A model generated the notes under the pieces. That model was given only the letters and a program-made list of their open reading frames with translations, searched no databases and was not told where the DNA came from. From a marine bacterium B5-7 (GTDB lineage: Bacteria > Pseudomonadota > Gammaproteobacteria > Arenicellales > CAJQKF01), in assembly GCA_021604525.1 (NCBI GenBank), contig BQJD01000020.1, positions 1-64,000 on the forward strand: DNA of 64,000 nucleotides. Direction: 5' to 3'. Positions 41,586 through 51,662 of this stretch are shown here, in pieces; positions within the stretch are counted from its first letter, which is position 1, and every line of letters begins with the position of its first letter. The position numbers and the translations under genes were made by a program.

Positions 41586-42455
41586 TTGAGCATCAGCGCC
41601 AGCCATCTACGTGCCTTTCACGCAGTTGCAGCAAACGGCAGCTTCTCCCACGCCGCAAACGCACTGCATTTGACACAACCGACGTTATCCGGGCAGGTGA
41701 AAAGCCTTGAGGAACGCTTCGGCGCGCGGCTTTTTCATCGTCGACGTCGCGGTATCGAACTAACCGACCTCGGCCGCCGTCTGTATGCATTGACCATGCG
41801 TATCGACGAAGCGGAGCATGAAATCAATACTTTGCTAATGCGTGAAAAAGCAGAAATTGCCGGTCGGTTAAGCATTGGCGCAGACTCCCCCTACCAGATC
41901 ATGCCGATCGTGGCGGAATACAAGCAGCGCCATCCGTCGGTCGCCCTGTCGATTCAGTTTGGGAATTCCAGGTGGCTGGCGACAGCTCTCAAGGAAGGAT
42001 CGGTGGATGTCATCATTGCGCCCAATCTCGCACGGCGGGCGCGTCTGGAGCTACTCGAACTCGCCCCCGATCACCTGCGGGTATTTGTCAGCCGGGATCA
42101 TCGCTGGCGCACTCGTAAGACGATCAACCTCGAAGAATTGCAAAGTGAAACCGTGATCCTGAGAGAGTCCGGATCAACCACGCGGGCGATCCTCGATCGC
42201 TCACTAAAACGCGCAGCCATACGCCTGCAACAAACAATTGAGGTAGGCAGCCGCGAGGCCGTTCGCGAAGCCGTCGCGGCGGGTCTTGGTGCCAGCGTGA
42301 TACCGGACAGTGAACGCGGCGCGGATCAGCGCTTTCATTTTATCGTTGTGGCTAACGCAGCACTGTCCAACACTGAATATATCGCCTGCCTCAAGACCCA
42401 GGCGGGACAGCAACCCATAAGAAGTTTTCTCGACTGCTGTCGGGATTTCGTATAA
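41586..42455 (+). CDS. LysR-family regulator of the phnWAY operon
   Basis: LysR regulator with an N-terminal winged HTH (LRAFHAVAANGSFSHAANAL, then QPTLSGQVKSLE) and a C-terminal periplasmic-binding-like effector domain. Starts at TTG (41586), with AGGA six bases upstream, giving 289 residues; sequence upstream in frame overlaps the promoter and palindrome. Divergent from phnW, so it probably activates the phosphonate genes in response to 2-aminoethylphosphonate. The effector is inferred from context. Confidence 0.9.
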   Translation: MSISASHLRAFHAVAANGSFSHAANALHLTQPTLSGQVKSLEERFGARLFHRRRRGIELTDLGRRLYALTMRIDEAEHEINTLLMREKAEIAGRLSIGADSPYQIMPIVAEYKQRHPSVALSIQFGNSRWLATALKEGSVDVIIAPNLARRARLELLELAPDHLRVFVSRDHRWRTRKTINLEELQSETVILRESGSTTRAILDRSLKRAAIRLQQTIEVGSREAVREAVAAGLGASVIPDSERGADQRFHFIVVANAALSNTEYIACLKTQAGQQPIRSFLDCCRDFV

Positions 42456-42517
42456 CCAGAGATTGACTGTAACAGGCTTGAAATTGAATAACCGTCACAA
42501 GGACTGTTCTACATGTT

Positions 42518-43732
42518 TCAGGTGTCGGACATCGATCCCCAGGCACCTCCGCCTGCCGGGTCCTGTACCATGAGGTGTAAATCCGTTCCAGTCCACGGAT
42601 ACGCCCGTGCAACTTCTTCATCCAGTTCGACCCCGATGCCGGGTTCGCTCGGTACGATGATATTTCCCTCGTGCCATTCAATGGGCTTCTTCAGGATACG
42701 TCCGTAAAACCCGCTGAAGTCGAGGATGCCTTCCTGGATCAGGAAGTTGGGGCTGCAGGCATCCAGTTGTATATTGGCAGCCGCTTCGATCGGCCCACAG
42801 TAAAGATGCGGGGCAATCTGGCAGTAATGCGCTTCGGCAATAGCGGCAATCTTCTTGCCCTCCAGTATTCCCCCTACCCGGCCTAGCGCCATCTGAATAA
42901 TCGATGCAGCACCATTTGCCATCAGGCGGGCGAATTCGTACTTGCCAGACAGACGCTCGCCGGTAGCGATTGGAATGCTCGTTGCTGCGGCCACCCGCGC
43001 CATCTCTTTCATATTTTCAGGTGGCACGGGTTCTTCAAACCACAAAGGATCGTATGGTTCTATTCTCCGAGCGAGACGAATTGCACCGGCTGCGGTTAGC
43101 TGTCCATGGGTGCCGAACAGCAGGTCGCAGCGCTCGCCCACCGCTTCACGCAGGGTACGCGTGAAGCGCTCGACATGGTTCAGGGTTTCAAGATCCAGTT
43201 GGCGAGGATCGAGAGCGGTATACGGCCCGCACGGATCAAACTTGATGGCGGTAAATCCCATTTCCGCCATCTCGCATGCGCGTGTCGCGGCTGTGTCGGC
43301 GTCGCTATAAACGCTCGCGGCATCACCCGGTTTTGGATAAAGGTAAGTATAAGAGCGAAGATTTTCGTGCAACCTGCCACCGAGCAGATCGTAAACCGGT
43401 TTTCCAAGCGCCTTGCCAGCGATGTCCCACAGCGCGGTTTCGATACCACTTAAAACGGACATCAATGAGAGTTCACTACGCTGCGAATAGCCTGCCGAAT
43501 AAACCCGACGCCACAGCCTTTCGATCTGAAACGGATCGGTTCCTTCAACGAATCGAGCGAACACATCGGCAACCATCAACTCCACAACGCTGGGAGAGAA
43601 CGCGGCCGCGTACACTTCACCATAGCCGACGATGCCATTGCTTGCGGTTAACTTGACGAACAACCAGTAGCGTCCACCGAGGTCACGATCTGGATTTCCT
43701 ACCACGAATGTTTCAAGATCGGTTACGTGCAT
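42518..43732 (-). CDS. enolase-superfamily (mandelate racemase/muconate lactonizing) sugar-acid dehydratase-like enzyme
   Basis: Enolase-superfamily protein of 404 residues with capping domain and TIM barrel. Barrel motifs are KFDPCGPY (Lys region), LLFGTHGQLT, WFEEPVPPE (metal Glu) and ATGERL (metal Glu). The GTHGQ form, where many family members have an aspartate ligand, resembles galactonate dehydratase-like proteins. The likely reaction is dehydration of an acid sugar, but the substrate is unknown. It is the last gene of the M24/dehydrogenase operon, 36 bases after its neighbour. Confidence 0.85.
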   Translation of the reverse strand: MHVTDLETFVVGNPDRDLGGRYWLFVKLTASNGIVGYGEVYAAAFSPSVVELMVADVFARFVEGTDPFQIERLWRRVYSAGYSQRSELSLMSVLSGIETALWDIAGKALGKPVYDLLGGRLHENLRSYTYLYPKPGDAASVYSDADTAATRACEMAEMGFTAIKFDPCGPYTALDPRQLDLETLNHVERFTRTLREAVGERCDLLFGTHGQLTAAGAIRLARRIEPYDPLWFEEPVPPENMKEMARVAAATSIPIATGERLSGKYEFARLMANGAASIIQMALGRVGGILEGKKIAAIAEAHYCQIAPHLYCGPIEAAANIQLDACSPNFLIQEGILDFSGFYGRILKKPIEWHEGNIIVPSEPGIGVELDEEVARAYPWTGTDLHLMVQDPAGGGAWGSMSDT

Positions 43733-43768
43733 GGTGCATCCTTTAGTTGAACGAATAGTCGAATGGGG

Positions 43769-44617
43769 TCAGTCAGAATCATACGGTTCGATATTTCTGA
43801 GCGCGGTGGCCAGTGCATCTTCTATAAACCCCGGCGCACTTGCATCACCCGCTTCTGACAAGGCCACACAGGCTGCGGCGAGATCCTTCTCAAGAATCCC
43901 GATGGTATTGTCAGCTTGGTAGCCCTCGCGTGACCAGGGTATCTCATCGAACCGATCGCCGTACCAGGTTGAACCGGAGCTTTGCGACATGATCTGACGT
44001 AGTCGAACCGGATCTATGCCGAGCCGCGTGGCTGCGTCGAGAACGCGCCTCACCGCCACCACCGACGATACGGCCACATAGTTATTGAGCACCTTGACGG
44101 ACATACCGGCGCCAAGTGAGCCGCAGTAGTGAATATGCTTGCCCATTGATTCAAACAACGGGCATAAGTCCTCAAATTCATCGCTCGTGGCGCCTACCAT
44201 GAAAGTAAGGTCACCACGTCGAGCGCCAGAAGGCGCGCCGGACATGGGCGCGTCGATCAGGTCGATACTCGAATCAAGTCGTTCACCAAGGTCTTCGACA
44301 ACACGCGGCGCGAGAGTCGAGCTGATAATCAAGCGGCGGATTGTTGTGCCGGAAGCCAGGACACCCTGTTGATCGAAACATAAGTCGAATGTCTGGCGGG
44401 CGTCCCGTACCACGGAAATCAACATATCGCAGGATTTCGAAAACCTCACCGGGTCTTCGATCATTAAAGCTGCAAATTCTCCAAACTCGTTGCGTGGACG
44501 TACATCGAAGCCGACAACATCAAAACCGGCCAGGACCAGACATTGGGCCATCGGCAATCCCATGGCACCACAGCCGGCAACACCGATAGTACCGTAACGA
44601 CTGGTCTCAATTGTCAT
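43769..44617 (-). CDS. 3-hydroxyisobutyrate dehydrogenase-family oxidoreductase
   Basis: Beta-hydroxyacid dehydrogenase of 282 residues. It has the Rossmann motif GVAGCGAMGLPMA, a substrate-binding DAPMSGAPSGA segment and the catalytic lysine in SVKVLNNYVA. Substrates in the family include 3-hydroxyisobutyrate, tartronate semialdehyde and sulfolactaldehyde. It overlaps the end of the M24 peptidase gene by 11 bases. Confidence 0.88.
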   Translation of the reverse strand: MTIETSRYGTIGVAGCGAMGLPMAQCLVLAGFDVVGFDVRPRNEFGEFAALMIEDPVRFSKSCDMLISVVRDARQTFDLCFDQQGVLASGTTIRRLIISSTLAPRVVEDLGERLDSSIDLIDAPMSGAPSGARRGDLTFMVGATSDEFEDLCPLFESMGKHIHYCGSLGAGMSVKVLNNYVAVSSVVAVRRVLDAATRLGIDPVRLRQIMSQSSGSTWYGDRFDEIPWSREGYQADNTIGILEKDLAAACVALSEAGDASAPGFIEDALATALRNIEPYDSD

Positions 44618-45836
44618 CGGCTAACGAGGCAAACGGATCATCCACGGACAGCGAGGGTTCTGTGAACCAGATGGGCCCGGAATCACTCATGTAGAAATGA
44701 TCCTCCAGTCGCACGCCGAATTCCCCCGGCAGCACCAGCATCGGTTCGTTGCTGAACACCATGCCTGGCGCAAGGGGTGTACGATCACCGCGGACCAGAT
44801 AGGGCGGTTCGTGTATTTGCAGACCACAACCGTGGCCTGTCCGATGAGGGAGTCCCGGCAGCGTGTAACCGGGCCCGAAACCATAAGACTCAAGCACTCG
44901 TCGGGCGGCCGCATCGACAGCTTCGCAGGACGCGCCTAATACCGCGGCATCAAAAGCTGCTGCCTGAGCTTCTTTCTCGATATCAAATGCCTCTCGTTGT
45001 CGTGCTGTTGGCGATCCGAAGGCATAGCATCGGGTGATATCGGAGTGGTAGCCGTTGATACGGCAACCCGTGTCGATCAACACCCAGTCACCCGGCTGTA
45101 AAGTTTGTGGTTCGCGAACGCCATGGGGAAAAGCTGTTGCACCGCCAAACAGGACAATACAAAACGACGACCCACCGGGGGCACCGGCATATCGGTGCGC
45201 GCTGTTAATAAAGCGGGTCACATCGGTTGTGGTGATGCCTTCATGCAGTATTCGCGCAGCAGATTTATGAACTTCCAATGTCAATGTCTTGGCGTGTTGC
45301 AGACAGGCGATCTCAGCCGCCGACTTCCTCGACCGGCAGCCGTTGACGACATTTGCGCCACTTGTGAAATCGAACCCGCGAAGCGCCTTTCGGAGTCCTT
45401 CGAAGAGAAAAAATGGGGCGTCGGGATCTATGGCAAGGTGTCCATCCTTTACCTGAATGCCGCACAGGATTTCCGCCATCAGATCATAGGGATTGTGATG
45501 TTCCTCCCAGGTATGCAGCTCGCCTGGCAACTGCATATAGTCGAGTACCGTGCCTCGTTCGAATGCCGGGGCGATGTACTGAATATCGCCTGCCGCGGGA
45601 ATTATGGCGCCTAATAACCGCTCACTGGGACTGATCCGCATGCCGGTAAAGTATTCGAGATTAGCGCCGGCGTTAGCAAACAGTGCGTCGATGCCCTCGA
45701 TAGACATCAACTCGCGAACACGTTGGCAGCGTTGCACGTAGTGACTGGCATCAAGTGGTGATGTTGGTCGCGCCAGACTGGCCAGGCGGGCGAATTCTGC
45801 ATCAGGTGTTGAACCACCGATAGCGTATGTCATCAA
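44607..45836 (-). CDS. M24-family Xaa-Pro peptidase/creatinase-like protein
   Basis: Pita-bread-fold hydrolase of 409 residues with a creatinase N domain and an M24 catalytic domain. Metal ligands appear in DTGCRINGYHSDITR (two Asp), RTGHGCGLQIHEP (His), FSNEPML (Glu) and VRLEDHF (Glu). All five are present, so it should be a metallopeptidase, most likely a proline dipeptidase/aminopeptidase P, although related enzymes act on other substrates. It heads a three-gene operon with the dehydrogenase and enolase-superfamily genes. Confidence 0.87.
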   Translation of the reverse strand: MMTYAIGGSTPDAEFARLASLARPTSPLDASHYVQRCQRVRELMSIEGIDALFANAGANLEYFTGMRISPSERLLGAIIPAAGDIQYIAPAFERGTVLDYMQLPGELHTWEEHHNPYDLMAEILCGIQVKDGHLAIDPDAPFFLFEGLRKALRGFDFTSGANVVNGCRSRKSAAEIACLQHAKTLTLEVHKSAARILHEGITTTDVTRFINSAHRYAGAPGGSSFCIVLFGGATAFPHGVREPQTLQPGDWVLIDTGCRINGYHSDITRCYAFGSPTARQREAFDIEKEAQAAAFDAAVLGASCEAVDAAARRVLESYGFGPGYTLPGLPHRTGHGCGLQIHEPPYLVRGDRTPLAPGMVFSNEPMLVLPGEFGVRLEDHFYMSDSGPIWFTEPSLSVDDPFASLADDN

Positions 45837-45887
45837 ACCTCCCTGGCCGTGACTCGGGTTAAGGAAATCGATCAGCCGGTTGTCAGA

Positions 45888-46250
45888 TTATCCCGATGCG
45901 GGATTGGCGAAAAATATATAAGACGTAGAGTAGTCACTGAACTCAAAGTAGACTTTTTTCTCGCCTGGATCGCTGCGATTATTGAGATTCACATCAAGCA
46001 CGCCATAACCGAAACGGTATGGTCGCGACTCACCGGTACCGGTACCACCGGCAGTACTGAGTTTGTCTATCTCAAGGAATCGACGCACCAGCTTATCACC
46101 GGCGTAGATCTCAAGAATCCCGTCGGTCCCGGTCCAGTTTTGTACGGCACGACCGAACTTGTTCTGTACCTCCTGGGTACAACCACTGACCGCAAGCACA
46201 CATGCCGTCACAAGGACGGGAAAAAACCTAGCTATCGTGCTCTTCGACAT
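45888..46250 (-). CDS. small conserved lipoprotein, function unknown
   Basis: I do not recognise the family. Starting at the ATG at 46248-46250 it has 120 residues with a lipoprotein signal peptide ending in LAVSGC (Cys24). A compact, aromatic-rich domain follows, with conserved-looking NWTGTDGILEIY and RPYRFGYGVLDVN segments. It overlaps the end of the upstream membrane-protein gene by 23 bases, so the two are coupled and may act together at the envelope. Alternative ATGs at 46253 and 46259 are in frame. Confidence 0.7.
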   Translation of the reverse strand: MSKSTIARFFPVLVTACVLAVSGCTQEVQNKFGRAVQNWTGTDGILEIYAGDKLVRRFLEIDKLSTAGGTGTGESRPYRFGYGVLDVNLNNRSDPGEKKVYFEFSDYSTSYIFFANPASG

Positions 46251-46677
46251 CATCAACATCGAGCTGGCCACTAAGACGCCGCCTGATGTGCGACCACGAC
46301 ATACCAAGCGCCATGATGCCGGCAATCGCTATCAACACCAACCAGGTAATAACGTCGGGGTTATCGAGGGACAACCAGCCGCGATCGAAAAACAACCAGA
46401 ACAGCAGCACAAAGAATGCCGTTGCCAGGGCCAGGCCAAATGCGCCTAGAGAACGTTGCGTGGAGCGAATGAATATGGTCCAGCCAACAATGAGGATCAA
46501 CCCGACAAGCGCCTTGAACACGTCAAACGATGCACCATCGGCCCCTCCGAACAAGGGTGCCAGTGCCCAGTGATAATAAGACAGTAAGCCAAGCGGATTG
46601 TAGGTGGCAAACACCAACACCAACGCGAGGCCGAATCGGATCAGGAAATGCTGTGTTTTAAATCGTGTAACTGCCAT
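46228..46677 (-). CDS. small four-helix membrane protein, DUF6524-like
   Basis: Integral membrane protein of 149 residues with four hydrophobic helices (about 10-30, 53-70, 76-97 and 107-126) and an acidic C-terminal tail. It resembles proteins annotated as DUF6524; no function is known. It is the first gene of a coupled pair with the lipoprotein downstream. Confidence 0.75.
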   Translation of the reverse strand: MAVTRFKTQHFLIRFGLALVLVFATYNPLGLLSYYHWALAPLFGGADGASFDVFKALVGLILIVGWTIFIRSTQRSLGAFGLALATAFFVLLFWLFFDRGWLSLDNPDVITWLVLIAIAGIMALGMSWSHIRRRLSGQLDVDDVEEHDS

Positions 46678-46797
46678 GAAACCTCCCAGGGTTATCGCAC
46701 AGAATCCAAGGTACGACGCAACGCTTGGGACACTGTCCGAATGTCATCACGTCAAGCCGACAAACATGTGTCATTGTAGCATTGGCATCCTAACAAA

Positions 46798-49700
46798 TTA
46801 TCCGTCCCGACCGACAAAAACCCGGGCGTTTCCAAACAATCGCATCCATGGACTGTACTCGCCCCAGTCGGATGGGTGCCAGGACATGCAGCGAGTCCTG
46901 AAAATACGTTCGGGATGAGGCATCATAATAGTGGCTCGTCCATCGATACTGGTCAGTGCGGTAATTCCATCGGGGGAACCATTGGGATTGGCAGGATAAC
47001 GCGCAGCGACGGCACCGTGGTTATCAACAAACCGCATGGACAACTGCTGACCTTGCTGCAATGCCGCATAGTCTTTTTTGTGGTTGTAGAACACGCGGCC
47101 CTCACCATGGGCAACCACGACAGGCATTCGTGAGCCCACCATACCGGTGAACAACACCGAGGGGCTTTGCATCACCTCGACCATGACCAGTCTCGCTTCG
47201 TACTGTTCGGATCGATTGCGCACGAAAGTAGGCCAGTGGCCGGCACCTGGAACAAGTTGTCGAAGTTCCGCCAGCATCTGGCAACCATTGCACACACCCA
47301 GGGTAAATGTATCGGGGCGATTAAAAAATGCCTCGAACGCATCACGCAACATCGTATTGAACAGAATCGACTTGGCCCAGCCCTGGCCGGCTCCCAGTAC
47401 GTCGCCAAATGAAAATCCGCCGCAGGCAGCCATGCCGATGAACGATTCAAGCGAATGCCGACCGTCAACCAGATCCGACATGGTGACATCCACCGCATCG
47501 AAGCCGGCAAGGGTAAAAGCGGCAGCCATTTCGAGTTGGCCGTTAACCCCCTGCTCTCTCAGGATAGCGACTCGTGGCCGTACACCGCGAGCGATCATCA
47601 TCGAAGCTTGATCGTCCTCGCTGTTGAATGTCAGGACGGCATCAAGACCGGGATCGGTACTATCCAGCAGGCTATCGTATTCCTCCCTGGCACAATCCGG
47701 ATGATCCCTGAGAGTTTGCATCCGCCAGGTAGTCTGTGACCACAAACGATGAAGCGTAGTACGAGACTCCTCAAGCAGAACGTCATCGCCAGAGTAAATC
47801 CGGATCGTATCGCTTGCAGATACGCGTCCGATATATCGCGCACAACTGCTTAATCCGCCCTGCTCAAAACGTTCGTCAATTATATGTTTTTGATCCGCAC
47901 GATATTGGATCACCAGGCCGACTTCCTCGGCGAATAGCGCACCGATCATATCCGCTTGAGTTTTGTTGTCACCACCGAGATTGATATCGAGCCCGACCCG
48001 CCCGGCAAACGCCATCTCGCACAGGGTGACAATCAAACCGCCGTCGGATACATCATGACAGGCGAGCAACAGGCCATCGCGATTGAGGCCAAGCACCGTC
48101 TTAATGAGGATCTCAAGTTGTGCGGGGGAATCGACATCCGGACAACCATCGCCAAGCTGTCCGTAAACCTGGGCAAGACACGACCCACCGAGGCGCGTCG
48201 TATCCGGTGCAAGAGTCAGGTGAACGATTAACGTGTTATCCGCATCGTTCACGAGCGCGGGGGTCAGTGTCTTGCGGGTGTCGACCACCGGTGCAAAGGC
48301 CGACGCAATCAGGGTCAGCGGTGAGGTCACCGAGATCGTCTCGACGTCGTTATGCCAACTGCTGTGCATGGACATGGAATCCTTGCCGACCGGAATCGAT
48401 ATGCCGATCTCCCGGCAAATCGCACTGGCCGCTTCGACTGCTTCAAACAGGGCCTGATCCTGACCGGGTTGACCGGCCGCCGCCATCCAGTTCGCCGACA
48501 ACACGACCCGTGACAGATCTTCGATATCGGCGCTTACAAGGTTGGTCAATGCCTCGGCAATTGCCATGCGTGCGCTGGCAGCCGGGTTGATCAACGCCAG
48601 CGGCGAGCGCTCACCAACAGCCATCGCCTCGCCGCGATCACCCGTAAAACCAGACGCAGTGACTGCCACATCCGCTACCGGCACCTGCCAGCGACCGACC
48701 ATCTGGTCGCGGACGATCTGACCACCGACACTACGATCGGCAATGGTGATGAGAAAGGTCTTGTCGGCGACCGTGGGCAGACTCAATACCCGTTCCAGCA
48801 TTGCCTTGACGGGGATATCGGCCGACATGGTCACCGCTGACAATGACATGCTTTCACTGGTGTATTGACGCGTCATTTTCGGCGGATGGCCGAGAAGCAT
48901 TTTAAGATCGAGGTCGATAGGTCGCTCGACACCCTCGCAAGCACCCGCAGTACCGGGGTTTAACGGGTCATCAAGGATAAGTCGCGTTTCTTTCGTGGCA
49001 TGACCCACCACGGCGTACAGACAACGCTCACGCTTGCATAGCGATTCAAATCGTTCAAGATTTTCCCTGGTCACAGCCAGTACGTATCGCTCCTGCGCCT
49101 CGTTACACCAGATCTGCATTGGCGACAGGCCGGAATCGTCGTTCAACACCGCACGCAAGTCGAAGTGACCGCCGCGTGAGGCATCGTTTACCAGCTCCGG
49201 CAAGGCATTGGATAATCCACCGGCACCTACGTCATGAATCGCGATGATCGGATTGTCATCACCCAATGCAATGCAGCGATCGATCACTTCCTGGCATCGT
49301 CGTTGCATCTCCGGATTACCTCGTTGCACCGAGGCGAAATCGAGGTCTTCACTGGAGCGACCAGCGGACACGCTCGACGCCGCGCCACCACCGAGACCGA
49401 TCAACATGGCCGGGCCACCGAGAACGATGATCGCAGCGTCCTCGGGAATCAGGTTCTTGGTAACGTGACCAGCACGAATATTGCCAATGCCACCTGCCAC
49501 CATCACCGGTTTGTAGTAACCGTATCGACGAGCATCGGACGCAGACATCATCTCGAATGTCCTGAAGTATCCGCAGATATTGGGACGGCCGAATTCGTTG
49601 TTGAACGAAGCACCGCCAATCGGACCTTCCAGCATGATATCAAGCGCCGAAGACATTCTCGGATTAGCCCACGGCGGGCACTCCCAGGGCCGCACGGCGT

Positions 49701-50736
49701 CAGGCAAATTCAGGTTCGATACGGAATATCCGCTGAGTCCGGCCTTCGGCTTGCCGCCGCGGCCGGTTGCTCCCTCGTCACGGATCTCGCCGCCGGATCC
49801 GGTTGCAGCACCCGGGAATGGTGAGATAGCTGTCGGATGATTATGAGTTTCCACCTTCATGAGGATTGGCGCACTCTCCTCGGTAAACTCAAAGCGGCCG
49901 CTCGTCGGATTCGCCATCAGCCAATGACTTTCTCCTGCGTCGATGACTGCCGAATTATCACTGTAGGCGACCAGGGTGCCGCCGGGATGCGCGCGATGTG
50001 TACTGCGTATCATCGAGAACAGCGACTCGTCACGAGCAACACCGTCAATAGTCCAGTCAGCATTGAAAATCTTGTGACGGCAATGTTCGGAATTCACCTG
50101 GGCGAACATCATCAATTCAACGTCAGTCGGATTACGGCCAAGCGCCTTGTAACAATCGACCAGGTAATCGATCTCGTCATCCGACAGGGCATAGCCGTTG
50201 GTTTCGCTATCCCGTACCAGGGCCTGGCGTCCACCGCCAAGCACATCGACACAACACAATGGTTGTGGATCGGCATGATCAAATAATGATTCTGGCAGAC
50301 TATCGTTGATAAAAACCGACTCGGTCATCGGGTCGTGCAATAAGTTGGCGGCAATACGCAAAGGGTTATCGTCAACACCCGCATCACGATCAAAAATCCA
50401 GCGCACGGCGCGTTCGATACGGGAAACCGTGTCGAGCCCGCAATGACGGGCTATGTCAGTAGCCTTGGTTGACCAGGGAGATACGGTACCAATACGCGGA
50501 GCAATAAGGATAGTGAAACGCCCGGGTGTCGCGGGGTCGATGCTCGCTGAATGACCGTATTTGAGAAGTTTCGTTAATACGTCGCGATCAGCTGTGGAAA
50601 TTGGCGCAGTCAGTTCGACAAAATGACGGTAGTGCGCCGAGGTAATCCGAACGCCTTGTACTTGCCGCGACAAAAGCTGGTTCAGTCGGACAATACGAAA
50701 GTCTGATGCTGCGGCGCCACCGTCAATGTAGAACAT
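46798..50736 (-). CDS. purL: phosphoribosylformylglycinamidine synthase
   Basis: Large single-chain FGAM synthase of 1312 residues, the fourth step of purine biosynthesis, using glutamine. It has a PurS-like N domain, a linker, two AIR-synthase-type halves (e.g. [23 protein letters not shown] across the active site) and a C-terminal class I glutamine amidotransferase with the cysteine in GVCNGCQML and HGEGR later. It starts seven bases after the purC stop and is probably cotranscribed with it. Confidence 0.97.
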   Translation of the reverse strand: MFYIDGGAAASDFRIVRLNQLLSRQVQGVRITSAHYRHFVELTAPISTADRDVLTKLLKYGHSASIDPATPGRFTILIAPRIGTVSPWSTKATDIARHCGLDTVSRIERAVRWIFDRDAGVDDNPLRIAANLLHDPMTESVFINDSLPESLFDHADPQPLCCVDVLGGGRQALVRDSETNGYALSDDEIDYLVDCYKALGRNPTDVELMMFAQVNSEHCRHKIFNADWTIDGVARDESLFSMIRSTHRAHPGGTLVAYSDNSAVIDAGESHWLMANPTSGRFEFTEESAPILMKVETHNHPTAISPFPGAATGSGGEIRDEGATGRGGKPKAGLSGYSVSNLNLPDAVRPWECPPWANPRMSSALDIMLEGPIGGASFNNEFGRPNICGYFRTFEMMSASDARRYGYYKPVMVAGGIGNIRAGHVTKNLIPEDAAIIVLGGPAMLIGLGGGAASSVSAGRSSEDLDFASVQRGNPEMQRRCQEVIDRCIALGDDNPIIAIHDVGAGGLSNALPELVNDASRGGHFDLRAVLNDDSGLSPMQIWCNEAQERYVLAVTRENLERFESLCKRERCLYAVVGHATKETRLILDDPLNPGTAGACEGVERPIDLDLKMLLGHPPKMTRQYTSESMSLSAVTMSADIPVKAMLERVLSLPTVADKTFLITIADRSVGGQIVRDQMVGRWQVPVADVAVTASGFTGDRGEAMAVGERSPLALINPAASARMAIAEALTNLVSADIEDLSRVVLSANWMAAAGQPGQDQALFEAVEAASAICREIGISIPVGKDSMSMHSSWHNDVETISVTSPLTLIASAFAPVVDTRKTLTPALVNDADNTLIVHLTLAPDTTRLGGSCLAQVYGQLGDGCPDVDSPAQLEILIKTVLGLNRDGLLLACHDVSDGGLIVTLCEMAFAGRVGLDINLGGDNKTQADMIGALFAEEVGLVIQYRADQKHIIDERFEQGGLSSCARYIGRVSASDTIRIYSGDDVLLEESRTTLHRLWSQTTWRMQTLRDHPDCAREEYDSLLDSTDPGLDAVLTFNSEDDQASMMIARGVRPRVAILREQGVNGQLEMAAAFTLAGFDAVDVTMSDLVDGRHSLESFIGMAACGGFSFGDVLGAGQGWAKSILFNTMLRDAFEAFFNRPDTFTLGVCNGCQMLAELRQLVPGAGHWPTFVRNRSEQYEARLVMVEVMQSPSVLFTGMVGSRMPVVVAHGEGRVFYNHKKDYAALQQGQQLSMRFVDNHGAVAARYPANPNGSPDGITALTSIDGRATIMMPHPERIFRTRCMSWHPSDWGEYSPWMRLFGNARVFVGRDG

Positions 50737-50742
50737 GTGCGA

Positions 50743-51459
50743 TCAGTCTTGTAGTGGCACACCGAGTCGCCGTGCGACTTCTTCATAGGCTTCAACCACA
50801 TCGCCGAGGTCGCGACGAAACCGGTCCTTATCGAGCTTGTTACGGGTTTTTGCATCCCACAACCGACAGCCGTCCGGCGTAAATTCATCGCCAAGGGCAA
50901 GCTGGTCGCCGTCACGTCCGAACTCCAGCTTGAAGTCCACCAGCAGTATCCCCGCATTGGCAAACAGTGGCTTCAGTATATCGTTGACTTGCAGCGTTAA
51001 TGTGCGCATTGCATCGATCTCGGCATCAGATGCCCAACTAAAGGCACGAATATGTGAGTCGTTGATGAACGGGTCGTGCAAGGCATCGTCTTTCAGGAAA
51101 AACTCGAACACCGGCTGGTCGAGGTCAAAGCCTTCCTCGATACCGAGCCGCTTACTTAATGAGCCGGCAACGATATTGCGCACTACGCATTCCACCTTGA
51201 TCATATCGAGACGTTTGACCACGCTGTCAACGGCGCTGATTCGTTCGATAAAATGCGTTGCGATTCCGGCCGATTCGAGATGCCCCATGATGAATGTGTT
51301 GATGCGGTTATTCATCTCGCCCTTGCGGTCGAGCTTGGCCAGCTTGGCGCCATCGAATGCCGAGGTGTCGTTTCGAAAATGCAGTATCAGACGATCTGCC
51401 TGGTCGGTGGTGTAAACCGATTTTGCCTTGCCGGTATAAAGCAGATCACCCTTTTTCAT
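50743..51459 (-). CDS. purC: phosphoribosylaminoimidazole-succinocarboxamide synthase
   Basis: SAICAR synthetase of 238 residues, joining aspartate to CAIR with ATP. It has [11 protein letters not shown] at the N terminus, then [14 protein letters not shown] and LVDFKLEFG. Normal length for the bacterial short form. A minus-strand TACAAT (51531-51536) with a GC-rich discriminator lies about 70 bases upstream and may drive purC-purL. Confidence 0.96.
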   Translation of the reverse strand: MKKGDLLYTGKAKSVYTTDQADRLILHFRNDTSAFDGAKLAKLDRKGEMNNRINTFIMGHLESAGIATHFIERISAVDSVVKRLDMIKVECVVRNIVAGSLSKRLGIEEGFDLDQPVFEFFLKDDALHDPFINDSHIRAFSWASDAEIDAMRTLTLQVNDILKPLFANAGILLVDFKLEFGRDGDQLALGDEFTPDGCRLWDAKTRNKLDKDRFRRDLGDVVEAYEEVARRLGVPLQD

Positions 51460-51592
51460 GAACGCATCGACCTGTAGGTTCGGAAGTCAGTTGGGCCGGA
51501 AATCTGCCCGACCAGGAATTCGAGCGCGCGATTGTACCACCGCCTCTGGTGTATCGGTCGATGTGCGTTATTACGACTGCACACCTACTGGA

Positions 51593-51657
51593 ACCCATCT
51601 CAAACTGAGCGCGCACGTATCTCCGTATTGGTGGGTTGCAGCCAGATTGAGATGGGT
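51593..51657. repeat. 15-bp imperfect inverted repeat
   Basis: Arms at 51593-51607 and 51643-51657 match in 14 of 15 pairs around a 35-nt loop. The right arm starts five bases after the minus-strand LD-carboxypeptidase stop codon. No T-run is attached. It could be a transcript-end structure or a repeat element. Confidence 0.45.
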
Positions 51658-51662
51658 GCTAT

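Noticed and set aside
45105-45614. Open plus-strand frame of 169 codons
   Set aside because: Fully antisense to the M24 peptidase gene, with no recognisable domain or ribosome-binding site.
44607-45836. DMSP lyase DddP (an M24 relative)
   Set aside because: The protein has the ordinary creatinase N domain and all five peptidase metal ligands; nothing specific to DddP was recognised.
49234-49824. Open plus-strand frame of 196 codons opposite purL
   Set aside because: It lies entirely inside a well-supported purL on the other strand; composition and repeats of Arg/His look like an antisense shadow.
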